Counted from the first letter of the stretch, positions 35,338-47,308 are shown. The stretch: DNA of 64,000 bases from Streptococcus pyogenes (GCF_002055535.1 NZ_LN831034.1:1488001-1552000), one strand, 5' to 3'. The notes: generated by a model not told the origin, from the letters alone. Program-made: numbers and translations.

Positions 35338-36570
35338 CTACTCCTCCCAACATTTGAAAGCTAATACAGCATTATGACCACCAAATCCAAAAGTATTTGA
35401 AATGGCATAGTTGATAGCTGTTTCTTTTCCTTCTCCAAAGATGACATTTGCTTCGATATCCTCTGATAAAGCTTGTGTCCCAGCCGTCATCGGAACATAG
35501 TTATGACGCATAGCCTCGATAGTGGCAATAGCTTCAATAGCGCCTGCTGCTCCAAGAAGGTGACCCGTAAACGATTTTGTTGAAGACACCGGAACATCCT
35601 TACCAAGAACGGCTACAATTGCTTGACTCTCTCCTTTTTCATTAGCTGGGGTTGAAGTTCCGTGCGCATTGACATAATTAATAGCACTGGCTTCAATACC
35701 AGCTTCTTGTAAGGCTAAGTGGATGGCTTTACGAGCTCCTAATCCCTCAGGATTTGGAGATGTCATATGGTAGGCATCGCAGGTATTTCCATAACCCACA
35801 ATTTCTGCTAAGATTGTCGCCCCGCGTTCTTGCGCATGTTCTAGGCTTTCTAAAACAAGCATTCCTGATCCTTCTCCCATGATAAAACCATTGCGGTCTT
35901 TATCAAATGGAATAGAGCTTCTGCTTGGATCTTCAGTTGTTGAGAGAGCTGTTAAACTTTGGAAGCCAGCAATGGCAAACTTGGTTATGGCCGCCTCTGA
36001 CCCACCAACTATCATCACATCTTGAGTCCCAAATTTAATGGCACGAAAGGCATCCCCAATCGCATCATTTGAAGAAGCGCAGGCAGTATTAATTGATTTA
36101 CATACTCCTTGAGCTTTTAAAGACATGGCGACATTTCCTGCAGCCATATTTGGTAGCGCTTTTGGCAACGTCATTGGCTTCACACGTTTTGGCCCTTTTT
36201 CATGTAAGCGAATCACTTGCTCTTCAATCTCCGCAATTCCACCAATACCTGAAGCAACAATAACGCCAAATCGATCGGAATCAACCATCTCAATATTTAA
36301 ATCAGCATGATTAATAGCCTCTTTCGCTGCGTAAAGAGCATAAAGAGAATATCTATCGAAACGGTTCAAATCTTTTTTCACAAAGTATTTGTCAAATGGA
36401 AAATCCTGAATTTCAGCAGCATTCTTGACTGCATAATCAGTCGTGTCAAATTTAGTAATAGGACCAATACCAATTTGGCCAGCTTTCAGATTGTTCCAAA
36501 ACGTTTCAGGATCATGCCCGATTGGAGATGTTAGACCATAACCTGTTACCACTACTCTTTTAAATGTCAT
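35338..36570 (-). CDS. fabF: 3-oxoacyl-ACP synthase II FabF
   Basis: A 410-residue condensing enzyme. The catalytic cysteine lies in NTACASSNDAIG (residue about 165), with the two histidines in VNAHGTSTPANE and SFTGHLLGAAG. It elongates acyl-ACP with malonyl-ACP. The ATG follows AAGGAGACG and fabG precedes by 14 bases. Confidence 0.96.
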   Translation of the reverse strand: MTFKRVVVTGYGLTSPIGHDPETFWNNLKAGQIGIGPITKFDTTDYAVKNAAEIQDFPFDKYFVKKDLNRFDRYSLYALYAAKEAINHADLNIEMVDSDRFGVIVASGIGGIAEIEEQVIRLHEKGPKRVKPMTLPKALPNMAAGNVAMSLKAQGVCKSINTACASSNDAIGDAFRAIKFGTQDVMIVGGSEAAITKFAIAGFQSLTALSTTEDPSRSSIPFDKDRNGFIMGEGSGMLVLESLEHAQERGATILAEIVGYGNTCDAYHMTSPNPEGLGARKAIHLALQEAGIEASAINYVNAHGTSTPANEKGESQAIVAVLGKDVPVSSTKSFTGHLLGAAGAIEAIATIEAMRHNYVPMTAGTQALSEDIEANVIFGEGKETAINYAISNTFGFGGHNAVLAFKCWEE

Positions 36571-36584
36571 TTCACTACGTCTCC

Positions 36585-37319
36585 TTATTGCATTGTCATA
36601 CCGCCATCAATAGCGATAACTTGTCCCGTAATATAATCTTGTTCCACCAAGAAGCTTGCTAAGTGAGCAACTTCTTGAGCTTTTCCAATACGTTTCATTG
36701 GGATTTGACTTAAGATTTGCTCTTGCATTTTTTCAGGAAGGACACCTGTCATGTCGGACTCGATAAATCCTGGAGCAATAGCATTCACGCAAATGTTACG
36801 AGCAGCAACTTCACGGGCAACAGACTTGGTAAAACCAATCATTCCTGCCTTAGAAGCAGCATAGTTTGCTTGCCCAATATTGCCTGTTAAACCAACCACA
36901 CTAGAGACATTAATAATTGCTCCTTGGCGGGCCTTGATCATTGGTTTTAACACTGATTGAGTCATGTTAAAAGCACCGGTCAAATTGATTTTCAAGACGC
37001 GCTCAAAATCCTCTTCCGTCATTTTAAGCATCAATTTATCATTAGTAATGCCAGCATTGTTAACTAAAACATCAATCGAACCTAAACTTTCGATAGCTTC
37101 ATTGACCATACGTTTAGCTTCTGATGCTTCTGAAACATCCCCAGAGATGGTAACAACTGTAACGCCGTAGTCAGTAAAACTAGCAACAAGCTCCTCAGAG
37201 ATAGCAGAGCGACCATTTAAGACAATATTAGCTCCTAAACTGGCGAATTGATGAGCCATTGCTAAACCGATACCTCTCGTTGAGCCTGTGATAAATATAT
37301 TTTTTCCTTTAATTTCCAT
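36585..37319 (-). CDS. fabG: 3-oxoacyl-ACP reductase FabG
   Basis: A 244-residue short-chain dehydrogenase. The NADPH loop is TGSTRGIG (residues about 11-18), then NNAGIT. The catalytic residues S..Y..K lie in NVSSVVGLTGNIGQANYAASKAG. The start overlaps the fabD end by 11 bases. It reduces 3-oxoacyl-ACP. Confidence 0.96.
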   Translation of the reverse strand: MEIKGKNIFITGSTRGIGLAMAHQFASLGANIVLNGRSAISEELVASFTDYGVTVVTISGDVSEASEAKRMVNEAIESLGSIDVLVNNAGITNDKLMLKMTEEDFERVLKINLTGAFNMTQSVLKPMIKARQGAIINVSSVVGLTGNIGQANYAASKAGMIGFTKSVAREVAARNICVNAIAPGFIESDMTGVLPEKMQEQILSQIPMKRIGKAQEVAHLASFLVEQDYITGQVIAIDGGMTMQ

Positions 37320-38247
37320 GAATGTCCTCTCTATCTAAAAATAAACGTAAGCTTACCATGTTTTCAACACTAGTACATAGTAAATTTTTATCAATTTTCT
37401 TCACAAAACCTGTCAAAACCTTACCTGGTCCTACCTCAATGAATTGTGTTATGCCACTTTCTACTAAAGTCGCAACACTGTCATAAAAACGAACAGGCTC
37501 CATGACTTGACGGGCTAATAGTTCTGGGATACGGTCTTTTTCCATAATATTAGCTTCGGTATTACCAACCAAAGGAATCTTGAAGTCACTGAAGTTGTAT
37601 CTTTCCAACTCTTTAGCCAACAAGCGGCTAGCTGGTTCTAACAAAGCAGTGTGGAAAGGACCTGACACGTTTAAAGGGATTAAACGCTTAACTCCCCTTT
37701 CCTTTAAAAGTTCAACTGCCACGTTCACAGCATCTGTCTGACCACCAATTACAATTTGACTAGGAGTATTATAGTTTGCTGGAGCAACCACTCCATGTTT
37801 AGCAGCTATTTGACAGACTTCTTCGATGACTTGCACGTCTGTATTCATAACGGCAACCATCTTTCCAGATCCTTGTGGTGCTGCTTCCTCCATCAAGCGG
37901 CCTCTCTTAGCTACTAAGGATAGGGTATCTTCAAAAGAGAGTGCCCCTGATGCTACCAAAGCTGAGTATTCTCCTAAGGAAAGACCAGCTACCATATCCG
38001 GTTTAACGTGATGTAAGCCCAAAACACGGTAAATAGCAATTGATGATGTCAAAATAGCTGGTTGCGTATAGCTAGTTTGATTAAGTTTTAACTCGTCACT
38101 ATCAATCAAACGGCGCAAATCGTATCCCAATACTTGACTAGCTTGATCAAAGGTTTTTCTTACAATAGCAAAGTTATCATAAAAATCCCTTGCCATCCCT
38201 AATTTTTGAGCACCTTGACCGGCAAATAAAAAGGCTGTCTTTGTCAT
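37309..38247 (-). CDS. fabD: Malonyl-CoA:ACP transacylase FabD
   Basis: A 312-residue acyltransferase beginning KTAFLFAGQGAQKLGM. The nucleophilic serine is in GLSLGEYSALVA (residue about 91), and the histidine is in SGPFHTALLEPA. Earlier in-frame ATG at 38253 is only 2 bases from AAGGA, while the ATG at 38247 is 8 bases from it and is preferred. It loads malonyl groups on ACP. Confidence 0.95.
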   Translation of the reverse strand: MTKTAFLFAGQGAQKLGMARDFYDNFAIVRKTFDQASQVLGYDLRRLIDSDELKLNQTSYTQPAILTSSIAIYRVLGLHHVKPDMVAGLSLGEYSALVASGALSFEDTLSLVAKRGRLMEEAAPQGSGKMVAVMNTDVQVIEEVCQIAAKHGVVAPANYNTPSQIVIGGQTDAVNVAVELLKERGVKRLIPLNVSGPFHTALLEPASRLLAKELERYNFSDFKIPLVGNTEANIMEKDRIPELLARQVMEPVRFYDSVATLVESGITQFIEVGPGKVLTGFVKKIDKNLLCTSVENMVSLRLFLDREDIHGN

Positions 38248-38271
38248 TATCATTATCCTTCATGTGTTTAT

Positions 38272-39243
38272 CTACTTTTCTATTGAAACAGATTGCCAGC
38301 GCTTAGCTTCATTTTGAATAACACGAGCTGCACCATAATAAATATCTTTTAAAATCGTTTCACAGCTTTCTTCTTTTCTCACAAGCCCTGCAATTTGGCC
38401 AGCCATAACAGATCCATTGACTACATCGCCTTCAATAACAGCGTGTCGAAGCGATCCTGCTCCCATTTCTTCAATATCAGTAGCTGTTTTTTGACCAATT
38501 AAAAATGCTTTTTCTGCTTTAGCGTAAGCTGAGGTCAATTTATTTTTAATAGAACGGACAGGGTGGCCCACAACCTGCGCAGAAATCACCGTATCAATAT
38601 CTTTTGCTGCTAAGATTTTATCTTTAAAATTTTGGTGAGCATTGGATTCTTTAGCAACAACAAAGCGAGTTCCAATTTGAACAGCCTCTGCTCCTAACAT
38701 AAATGCTGCTGCTGCACCATGACCATCAGCTATACCACCTGCCGCAATGACAGGAATCGAAACCGCTTCAACAACTTGTCTTACTAAAGACATAGTCGTT
38801 AACTTGCCAATATGTCCTCCAGCTTCCATACCCTCAGCAATAACAGCATCTACCCCAAGCTTTTCCATACGTTTGGCTAGCGCAACGCTTGGGACAACAG
38901 GAACAACGATTATACCCGCCTGGTGCAGTCTTTCCATATACTTTCCTGGATTTCCTGCGCCTGTTGTTACTACTTTAACACCTTCTTCAATGACCAGATC
39001 AACGATATCATCAGCAAAAGGAGATAAAAGCATGATATTAACCCCAAAAGGTCTATCAGTAATAGCTTTGACACGATCAATATTAGCTTTAACGACTTCT
39101 TTGGGAGCATTGCCACCACCTATAATGCCTAAACCACCAGCATTAGAAACTGCACCTGCTAAATCACCATCAGCAACCCAAGCCATTCCTCCTTGAAAAA
39201 TGGGGTAATCAATATTAAGTAATTCTGTAATACGTGTTTTCAT
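38272..39243 (-). CDS. fabK: Enoyl-ACP reductase II FabK (FMN)
   Basis: A 323-residue FMN enzyme of the nitronate-monooxygenase fold. It has GGMAWVADGDLAGAVSNAGGLG near the N terminus and the FMN motifs EGMEAGGHIG and VIAAGGIADG. FabK replaces FabI in streptococci, which explains their triclosan tolerance. It is the first gene of the second fab transcript, with a perfect FabT palindrome next to its promoter. Confidence 0.96.
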   Translation of the reverse strand: MKTRITELLNIDYPIFQGGMAWVADGDLAGAVSNAGGLGIIGGGNAPKEVVKANIDRVKAITDRPFGVNIMLLSPFADDIVDLVIEEGVKVVTTGAGNPGKYMERLHQAGIIVVPVVPSVALAKRMEKLGVDAVIAEGMEAGGHIGKLTTMSLVRQVVEAVSIPVIAAGGIADGHGAAAAFMLGAEAVQIGTRFVVAKESNAHQNFKDKILAAKDIDTVISAQVVGHPVRSIKNKLTSAYAKAEKAFLIGQKTATDIEEMGAGSLRHAVIEGDVVNGSVMAGQIAGLVRKEESCETILKDIYYGAARVIQNEAKRWQSVSIEK

Positions 39244-39272
39244 AATAACTTTCTATAAAAAATAAGGAGAAT

Positions 39273-39295
39273 AATTTGATAATCAAACTATTATA
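39273..39295 (-). promoter_or_regulatory. fabK promoter with FabT palindrome
   Basis: Minus strand: -10 TATAAT (39290-39295), immediately followed by the palindrome TTTGATTATCAAA (39275-39287), the FabT box core. The -35 is poor. The rest of 39296-39444 holds no gene and no convincing terminator for acpP, so readthrough from fabTH-acpP is possible. Confidence 0.78.
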
Positions 39296-39444
39296 GTAAG
39301 AAGAAAGAGCGAGCTAGATCCTAAAAAGAGTCTAATCCCACCCTAATGGTTTGATTAATACTTATTGTTTTTTTTAGTGATGAACATGAACATAACAGCA
39401 GTAAGCTTTTCATAGACTTCTGATGTTACTTGTCACTTTTATCC

Positions 39445-39669
39445 TTATTTTGACTTTTCTTCAACGTAAGCAACAAGGTCACCAACAGTATTTAATCCTT
39501 CTTCTGTTTCAATTTGAATATCAAAAGCATCTTCAATTTCTGAAATAACTTGGAAAACATCAAGTGAATCTGCATCTAAATCATCAAATGTAGTTTCTAG
39601 TGTTACTTCTTCTGTCTCCTTACCAAGTTCTTCAACAATAATTTCTTGTACTTTTTCAAATACTGCCAT
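39445..39669 (-). CDS. acpP: Acyl carrier protein AcpP
   Basis: A 74-residue acidic carrier. The phosphopantetheine serine is in [14 protein letters not shown] (S36 by position). It holds growing acyl chains and is also the FabT co-repressor when acylated, by established streptococcal work. It lies 60 bases after fabH. The sequence DSLDVF differs slightly from the common DSLDxVE, but it is typical of streptococcal fab-cluster ACP. Confidence 0.95.
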
Positions 39670-39729
39670 GTTTATTTCTCCTTAAAAAATATAAATTTGT
39701 TTTTATAAATGTGCTAGGCACATGAATAA

Positions 39730-40704
39730 CTAGATTCTAACAATTAGACTTCCCCATGTCAAACCTCCACCAAAACCGGAAAGTAAGATTTTTTGGGTAC
39801 CATCTAACCTAATCTGTCCCTTTTGAACAGCCTCTGACAAGAGGATTGGGATACTAGCAGCACTAGTATTACCATAACGCATCATGTTTTCAAGGAATTT
39901 TTCCCGAGGAACATCAATCTTGCGTGCTATTTTATCAAGTATACGACGATTAGCTTGATGCAATAAACAATAGTCTATGTCATCTTTTGTAATATCTGAT
40001 TGCGCCATTAGTGTGAGGATGCTTTTTGACACATCCCTAATCGCAAAATCAAATATGGCACGTCCATCCATCTGAATAGTCGCTATGGCTTTTTTGCCAA
40101 TTGAGTAAGGAGATGAAAGACTAGTTTCTCCTGAAATCAAACTCTGACATCTCGCACCATCTGTGTGTAATGTTTCCGCTAAAACATGCTTATCTTTACT
40201 GGCTTCCAGTAGCACGCCACCAGCTCCGTCTCCAAAAAGAACGGCTGTCGCTCGATCCTGCCAGTTTACTAACTTAGATAAAGTCTCTGCACCTATTACC
40301 ATTCCGTTTTGGTAGGCACCTGATGCAATAAGCTTATCTGCCATAGCCAAGGCAAAGACAAAGCCACTACAAGCAGCAGTCATATCAAAAGCAAAAGCAC
40401 TTGTAGCCGCAATAGCTGCTTGAACTTTCGCAGCTGTTGATGGCATAGTGGCATCAGGGCTGATAGTTGCAACAATAATAAAATCAATAGCATCAGCTTT
40501 TAACCCAGACTGAGTTAAAAGCTGATCAGCAACCTGAATAGCTAGGTCACTAGTCATTTCATCTCTAGAAATATGGCGTTCTGCTATTCCTGTTCGAGAA
40601 AAGATCCACTCATGACTAGTGTCCATTATGCTAGCTAAATCATTATTAGTCACTAACTGCTGTGGAACATAGTGGGCTACCTGACTGATTTTAGAAAAAA
40701 TCAT
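39730..40704 (-). CDS. fabH: 3-oxoacyl-ACP synthase III FabH
   Basis: A 324-residue initiating condensing enzyme. The catalytic cysteine is in [12 protein letters not shown] (residue about 112), the histidine in LLHQANRRI, and the asparagine in [11 protein letters not shown]. It joins acetyl-CoA to malonyl-ACP. The start is adjacent to the fabT stop (TAAATG) behind GGAGG. Confidence 0.96.
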   Translation of the reverse strand: MIFSKISQVAHYVPQQLVTNNDLASIMDTSHEWIFSRTGIAERHISRDEMTSDLAIQVADQLLTQSGLKADAIDFIIVATISPDATMPSTAAKVQAAIAATSAFAFDMTAACSGFVFALAMADKLIASGAYQNGMVIGAETLSKLVNWQDRATAVLFGDGAGGVLLEASKDKHVLAETLHTDGARCQSLISGETSLSSPYSIGKKAIATIQMDGRAIFDFAIRDVSKSILTLMAQSDITKDDIDYCLLHQANRRILDKIARKIDVPREKFLENMMRYGNTSAASIPILLSEAVQKGQIRLDGTQKILLSGFGGGLTWGSLIVRI

Positions 40705-41139
40705 TTAAACCAAATCCTCCAAAAATTGATGTAGATTCCCTAGTCCACGCACCAATGCCTGCATCTCTTCATCACTCATATCAGCAATGACATGTCCAAC
40801 CATATTTTTATGGAACTTTGCATGGAGGCGGTCCAAAAGTCGACCCCTTTTTGTTAATGACAGGTAAACAACTCGCCTATCTGAGCGTGATCGCGTTCTT
40901 GCGATATAACCTTTTGCTTCTAATTTATTTAAGCTAGTGGTTACTGTCCCTAACGTTACCATTAATTCTCTGGCGATATCACTTGGAGTCACCTGATCAT
41001 ATTTGCCGATAATTTCAATAGTGTGCATCTCTTTTAAAGAGACATCACTAAACTGACTCGTCTTTAAGCTCATTTCTTCAATAACCAAAATCCGGTTGAA
41101 AATATCAACTAAGTATTGGTTAATTTTGTCATATTCCAA
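40705..41139 (-). CDS. fabT: MarR-family fatty-acid repressor FabT
   Basis: A 144-residue winged-helix MarR protein. The recognition helix region is TLGTVTTSLNKLEAKGYIARTRSRSDRRVVYLSLT. FabT represses the fab genes when bound to acyl-ACP and shapes saturated/unsaturated balance. The frame is open to 41157, but the TTG at 41139 has a perfect AGGAGG 7 bases upstream and gives the family length. It likely controls itself through a FabT box just downstream of its -10. Confidence 0.94.
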   Translation of the reverse strand: MEYDKINQYLVDIFNRILVIEEMSLKTSQFSDVSLKEMHTIEIIGKYDQVTPSDIARELMVTLGTVTTSLNKLEAKGYIARTRSRSDRRVVYLSLTKRGRLLDRLHAKFHKNMVGHVIADMSDEEMQALVRGLGNLHQFLEDLV

Positions 41140-41162
41140 GTAAACACCTCCTAGCAATAAAC

Positions 41163-41203
41163 TTTGACAATCAAATTATATCAAAGGTCAAAGTATTTTG
41201 CAA
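41163..41203 (-). promoter_or_regulatory. fabT promoter with FabT box
   Basis: Minus strand: -35 TTGCAA (41198-41203), 17-base spacer, -10 TATAAT (41175-41180). TTTGATTGTCAAA (41163-41175) is a FabT box with one mismatch, at the expected start point. A degenerate second half-site lies in the spacer. This fits autorepression. Confidence 0.78.
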
Positions 41204-41215
41204 GCAATAGCTGTC

Positions 41216-42007
41216 TTACTTACCTTGAAAATTTGGTCGGCGCCTTTCTCCAAAAGCTATGACACCTTCTTTAAAATCTTCCTTGAAAGCTAGCTCCTCT
41301 TGAATAGCAAGCTCTGCCTTAGCATAATCTTCCCATCCTGTGAAAAAACTTTGCCAGACCAATGATTTCATTCCAGCATAAGAATTTGAAGAGCCACGTC
41401 TCAATCGCTTTAAAAGTTGAAGACAAACTTTGTCTAGTTTATCAGATTCTGCCGTACGGTAGACAAACCCATAATCGAGACCTTTATCAGCAGTAATTCC
41501 TTCACCTGTCATCACAAGGTGAGTTGCACGATTAAGTCCTACTGCACGAGTCAATAGAAATAAACCACCGGCATCCGGTGCTAGTCCAACATTTACAAAA
41601 GCTTGGATAAATTTTGTTTGAGTACTAGCGATACAAAAGTCAACAGCTAAAGCTATATTAAAAGCCGCTCCAGCTACAGCTCCATCGGCGCAAAGGATGA
41701 CTGGTTTTGGCAAATGCTTTATTGCAAAAGAAATTTCTTGTACCAGTTCAGCAATCTTGACTAGCGACTGCACATTATCTTTTGCAACAGCTTCTTGCAT
41801 TTCAACTAGGTCACCACCAACTGAAAACACTTTTCCAACGGCTTTAATTAATAAAAAACGCACAGATGTATCGCGTTTAACTTCTGCTAATGCTACCAGA
41901 ATCTCTTGACAAATTGGAATATTAAAACCGTTTGAAACCTCTGGACGGTTTAAAGTCAATGTCGCAAGATCATCTACAACATCAAAGATGATGTGTTTAA
42001 ACTGCAT
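41216..42007 (-). CDS. fabM: Trans-2,cis-3-decenoyl-ACP isomerase FabM
   Basis: A 263-residue crotonase-fold protein with the oxyanion loops ([15 protein letters not shown] and [18 protein letters not shown]). In streptococci the crotonase at the head of the fab cluster is FabM (also annotated phaB), which makes the cis double bond precursor for unsaturated fatty acids. It has its own promoter with a perfect FabT palindrome, and fabT follows after about 75 bases. Identity rests on position and family. Confidence 0.9.
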   Translation of the reverse strand: MQFKHIIFDVVDDLATLTLNRPEVSNGFNIPICQEILVALAEVKRDTSVRFLLIKAVGKVFSVGGDLVEMQEAVAKDNVQSLVKIAELVQEISFAIKHLPKPVILCADGAVAGAAFNIALAVDFCIASTQTKFIQAFVNVGLAPDAGGLFLLTRAVGLNRATHLVMTGEGITADKGLDYGFVYRTAESDKLDKVCLQLLKRLRRGSSNSYAGMKSLVWQSFFTGWEDYAKAELAIQEELAFKEDFKEGVIAFGERRRPNFQGK

Positions 42008-42063
42008 AACAATCCTCTTTTCTGATAATTTATTTGACTAAGAAATTATTTCTCTTTAAAATC

Positions 42064-42120
42064 ATTTGATAATCAAATCAATTACCTAATTATGATATAC
42101 TAAATAAACCATTTTGACAA
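42064..42120 (-). promoter_or_regulatory. fabM promoter with perfect FabT box
   Basis: Minus strand: -35 TTGTCA (42115-42120), 17-base spacer, -10 TATCAT (42092-42097). The 15-base palindrome ATTTGATAATCAAAT (42064-42078) lies about 15 bases after the -10. It is the best FabT box in the window. Confidence 0.82.
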
Positions 42121-42171
42121 GAGAAAAAAACGATATCTATAAAAGAAAACGTTTTCTCTAACTGTTTTGAC

Positions 42172-42219
42172 GTAAAAAAACGTATAACTTCGGGAAAATT
42201 ATCCTGAAATTATACGTTT
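42172..42219 (-). terminator. Terminator of dnaJ
   Basis: The stem AAACGTATAA (42178-42187) / TTATACGTTT (42210-42219) continues inward with mismatches and is followed on the minus strand by a T run. It lies 8 bases after the dnaJ stop. Confidence 0.78.
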
Positions 42220-42226
42220 GACATCT

Positions 42227-43363
42227 TTAAATATCCTCTAAGGCATCTTTCACTTTATCAAAAAAACCTTTTTTCTTTGGATGTAACATTTTTTCACCAC
42301 TCGCTTCTGCAAATGCTTGCAAGGCTTCCCTTTGAGCGTCATTGAGTTTGGTTGGGGTCACAATATTAACGGTAACATGTTGATCCCCTTGACCTCCACC
42401 ACGGAGTTTTGGTGCTCCTTTGCCTTTGAGGCGGAAGGTTTTACCTGTTTGTGTCCCAGCAGGGATAGCCATCTCAACATCGCCATGAACCGTTGGAATT
42501 TCAACAGTATCTCCTAAGGCTGCTTGAGTAAAAGAAATATCTAAGTTGTAGTAAATAGTGGAACCATTGCGTTCAAATTGCTTACTTGGTAAGACATTCA
42601 AAATAACAAATAAATCACCATAAGGTCCGCCATTAAAGCCAGCTTCTCCTTGACCTTGTAAACGGATTTGCTGACCAGTCTCTACACCAGCTGGAATCTT
42701 AACAGACACTTTATGAGCTTGCTTTTCATGACCAGTACCGTGACAGGTTTGACAGGGTTCTTTAATTTCCTTACCACTACCATGACAAATATCGCAGGTG
42801 ACTTGTCGACGCATCATACCAAGTGGTGTTTGGGTGTCAATTGTCATTACACCTGAACCATGGCACTTACGACAAGTTACTGGAGCGGTACCAGGTTTTG
42901 CACCTGAGCCTAAACAAGTGCCGCAGGTTGCTTCGCGATTATAGCTAACTTCTTTTTCAACACCAAATACAGCCTCTTCAAAAGATAAATTAACACGATA
43001 TTGCAAATCGTCACCTTGACGAGGGGCATTTGGGTTTCGGCTTCCACCGCCACCAAAGAAGCTTGAGAAGATATCTTCAAAACCACCAAAGCCACCTCCG
43101 TCAAAACCACCAAAGCCGCCTGCTCCGCCACCAAAGCCGCCTTGAGCACCTGCAGCGCCGTATTGATCATAAGCAGCACGCTTTTGTGAATCACTTAAGG
43201 TTTCGTAAGCTTCTTGAACATCCTTATACTTTTGCTCCGCTCCAGCTTCTTTATTGATATCTGGATGATATTTTTTAGACATTTTTCGATAAGCTTTTTT
43301 GATATCGTCCTGAGAAGCGTCCTTAGAAACCCCCAGACGATCGTAATATTCTGTATTGTTCAT
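42227..43363 (-). CDS. dnaJ: Chaperone DnaJ (Hsp40)
   Basis: A 378-residue class I J-protein. The J domain with HPD (residues 33-35) is followed by a Gly/Phe-rich region (about 75-110). Four CxxCxGxG zinc repeats (about 147-200: [32 protein letters not shown]) and the C-terminal substrate domains come next. It stimulates DnaK. The frame is open to 43417, but the ATG at 43363 begins the J domain; no clear Shine-Dalgarno is visible there. A 280-base structured spacer separates it from dnaK. Confidence 0.96.
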   Translation of the reverse strand: MNNTEYYDRLGVSKDASQDDIKKAYRKMSKKYHPDINKEAGAEQKYKDVQEAYETLSDSQKRAAYDQYGAAGAQGGFGGGAGGFGGFDGGGFGGFEDIFSSFFGGGGSRNPNAPRQGDDLQYRVNLSFEEAVFGVEKEVSYNREATCGTCLGSGAKPGTAPVTCRKCHGSGVMTIDTQTPLGMMRRQVTCDICHGSGKEIKEPCQTCHGTGHEKQAHKVSVKIPAGVETGQQIRLQGQGEAGFNGGPYGDLFVILNVLPSKQFERNGSTIYYNLDISFTQAALGDTVEIPTVHGDVEMAIPAGTQTGKTFRLKGKGAPKLRGGGQGDQHVTVNIVTPTKLNDAQREALQAFAEASGEKMLHPKKKGFFDKVKDALEDI

Positions 43364-43580
43364 AATGTAAGATACCAAGCTGTAAAACGACTTAATGAAA
43401 AATAGGAAATCCGACAAAGATACTCTCGTATCTAGGAGGTATTTCTCTTTTTTCGCAGAGTCGTAGGCGTGTTCAAATCCGCAAAAGAGTCTTTACACGC
43501 TTTAGCCTGTGTTCGAATAATCGAACTTGTATTCCTTTCTTAAAATATTTTGACGTCAGCATTTTTACATTTTATTTAGC
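43364..43580 (-). other. Structured leader between dnaK and dnaJ
   Basis: No gene found. On the minus strand there are several stems: AGATAC/GTATCT closing a GAGA loop (43418-43433), TTCGA/TCGAA near 43510-43525, and ACACGC/GCGTGT arms near 43470-43500. The dnaJ promoter should lie here after the dnaK terminator, but I cannot place it firmly. Confidence 0.35.
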
Positions 43581-43608
43581 CAAAAACAGAGGTTTGGTAC
43601 AACCTCTG
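43581..43608 (-). terminator. Terminator of hrcA-grpE-dnaK
   Basis: CAGAGGTT (43587-43594) / AACCTCTG (43601-43608) stem followed on the minus strand by TTTTTGG. It lies 36 bases after the dnaK stop and separates dnaJ from the rest. Confidence 0.78.
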
Positions 43609-43643
43609 AATTCGGATATTAATGTTACTAGATAACTAAATCA

Positions 43644-45506
<1,863 letters not shown>

Positions 45507-45650
45507 TTATTTCAATTTATCTTAGTAAGCACTCGAATTATTTTACTTCCAATTCTAAGCAATCACTATAGTTTAATCAGCAAGCGAAATAGCTTCTAAC
45601 TTGCTATCTAGTTTACTGTCATTACGGACAAAAACGAAAACTCATTTACC

Positions 45651-46184
45651 TTAGTTATAAACAACTACCATCGCTGGTCTTAGCAGACGCTCGTGCAATT
45701 TATATCCCTTTTGAAAGACTTCTGCAATGCTATCGGCTGGATGTTCATCATCGGCTGGGAGGGTCTGAACTGCCATATGAAAGTTGTGGTCAAACGAGTC
45801 GACTTCTACTTCTTCTACGCCTTCTTCCTTTAGTGCTTGAATAAGGCTATCACGAGTCATTTCTAAACCTTTTTTAACATCATCTGTCAACCCTTCAACA
45901 GCCAAGGCACGTTCTAGATTGTCAAGCGATGGTAAGATTGCTTTTGCCAGATCCTGAGAACGATAGCGTTGAAGTTGTTGACGTTCTTCACTAGAGCGAC
46001 GCTGTATATTCTGCATTTCTGCATGAGCTCGCAAGTATTTATTTTCAAACTCATCAGCACGTTCGTTTGCAAGTTCTAACTCTGATTTTTCAGGAGTTTC
46101 TTCAATAACTTCCTCAACTGTCTCTTCAGTTTCAGTGGCTTCCACTTCTTCTTGTAAATCGTCTTTTTTAATTTCTTCTGACAC
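45651..46184 (-). CDS. grpE: Nucleotide exchange factor GrpE
   Basis: GrpE releases ADP from DnaK. There is an acidic N terminus, a long helix ([23 protein letters not shown]) and the beta domain ending PAMVVVYN. An upstream ATG at 46223 would give 190 residues but has no ribosome site. A GTG at 46184 lies 6 bases after a perfect AGGAGG (46191-46196) and gives 177 residues beginning [10 protein letters not shown], like the pneumococcal start as I remember it. I therefore place the start at 46184; the longer form is the alternative annotation. Confidence 0.9.
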
Positions 46185-46225
46185 TGAGTGCCTCCTTTTA
46201 AATAACTTATTGAATACTGCCATTA

Positions 46226-47260
46226 TCAGTGAACTTCATAATGGTTAGAATTTAGGTATCGATAATAATCACCTAATTTAGCAGCCAATACCTTTCCAAT
46301 AATGTTTACCAAACTAACAGACCTACGATAATCCATATCAATAGGACCAATCAAACTCAGGAGTCCAAACCCACGGTAAGGAATCAAAAATTTGTGAGTT
46401 AAAACTGACACATCTGCAAGTGCGGCTTCTTGACTATCTGCCACTTGGACAGAAGCCATCTCACCTTCTTTCAGACTTTGCCTCAAAGAAATTGCTACTT
46501 GCTGTTCATTATCCAAAAACTGATACGTTGATAGATCTGAATACGTTAAAGAATTTACCTTGCCAGCAACAAATACCGTTTCCAAAAACAGCTCTGAAAA
46601 AACATAATCAAATAGTTGTAAAACATTATCCGTAGTCACAAAATACTTTTGAACGATCTGAGGAATTTCTGTCCTCAACTTATAATGAATATCTATGACA
46701 CTATTATCCAGCAAGCGCTCCTCTACGATAGCTTTAAATGCTATCAAGTCACGTGTCAAAAAGTTTCTTGGAATAGCAAACTGCACTGTCACTGGCTTAG
46801 ATTCATCTAAAGTCATGACTGCTAGAGCATCATGGTTGCTAAGCTGAACAACATCAAACCCTGTTAAACGTTGACGAGCTGGCTCCACATCTAAAATAAC
46901 GGATGTATAGCCCGTCATCTCCGCTAAAATGTGACTAGCTTTTTGAAGCATGTCTTCTAATTTGAATGCTTCAAAATCAAAAGCTTTTATGACATGATAA
47001 ATATCTTGCTCATCAATACTATCTAGCCTGAGGGAGTGCTCTACAAAATACTTAAAACCAGCTGGACTTGGCATCCGTCCACTAGAAGTGTGCGCTTTTT
47101 CCAACAATCCCAACTTCTCTAGTTTTGCCATATCATTACGAATAGTGGCGCTACTAGAATCAATCGTTCTCTGTAAAGCTTTAGACCCTACTGGTTCATG
47201 AGTTTGTGTAAATAGCTCAACGATTAAATTCAAAATATCATTTTGACGTTGTGTAATCAC
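46226..47260 (-). CDS. hrcA: Heat-inducible repressor HrcA
   Basis: A 344-residue repressor that binds CIRCE. The N-terminal winged helix ([45 protein letters not shown]) is followed by the GAF-like dimer domain. It folds with GroEL help and releases on heat shock. The start is GTG at 47260 with a GGGAG site about 10 bases upstream. It is the first gene of hrcA-grpE-dnaK, with CIRCE 22 bases before its start. Confidence 0.96.
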
Positions 47261-47281
47261 AAACCAACCACTCCCTTTCGT

Positions 47282-47308
47282 TTAGCACTCTATTTAGTAG
47301 ACTGCTAA
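47282..47308 (-). promoter_or_regulatory. CIRCE element 1 (operator of hrcA operon)
   Basis: TTAGCACTC, 9 bases, GACTGCTAA: CIRCE with one mismatch in the second arm. It begins a few bases after the expected start of transcription. HrcA binds here and shuts the operon off. Confidence 0.88.
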
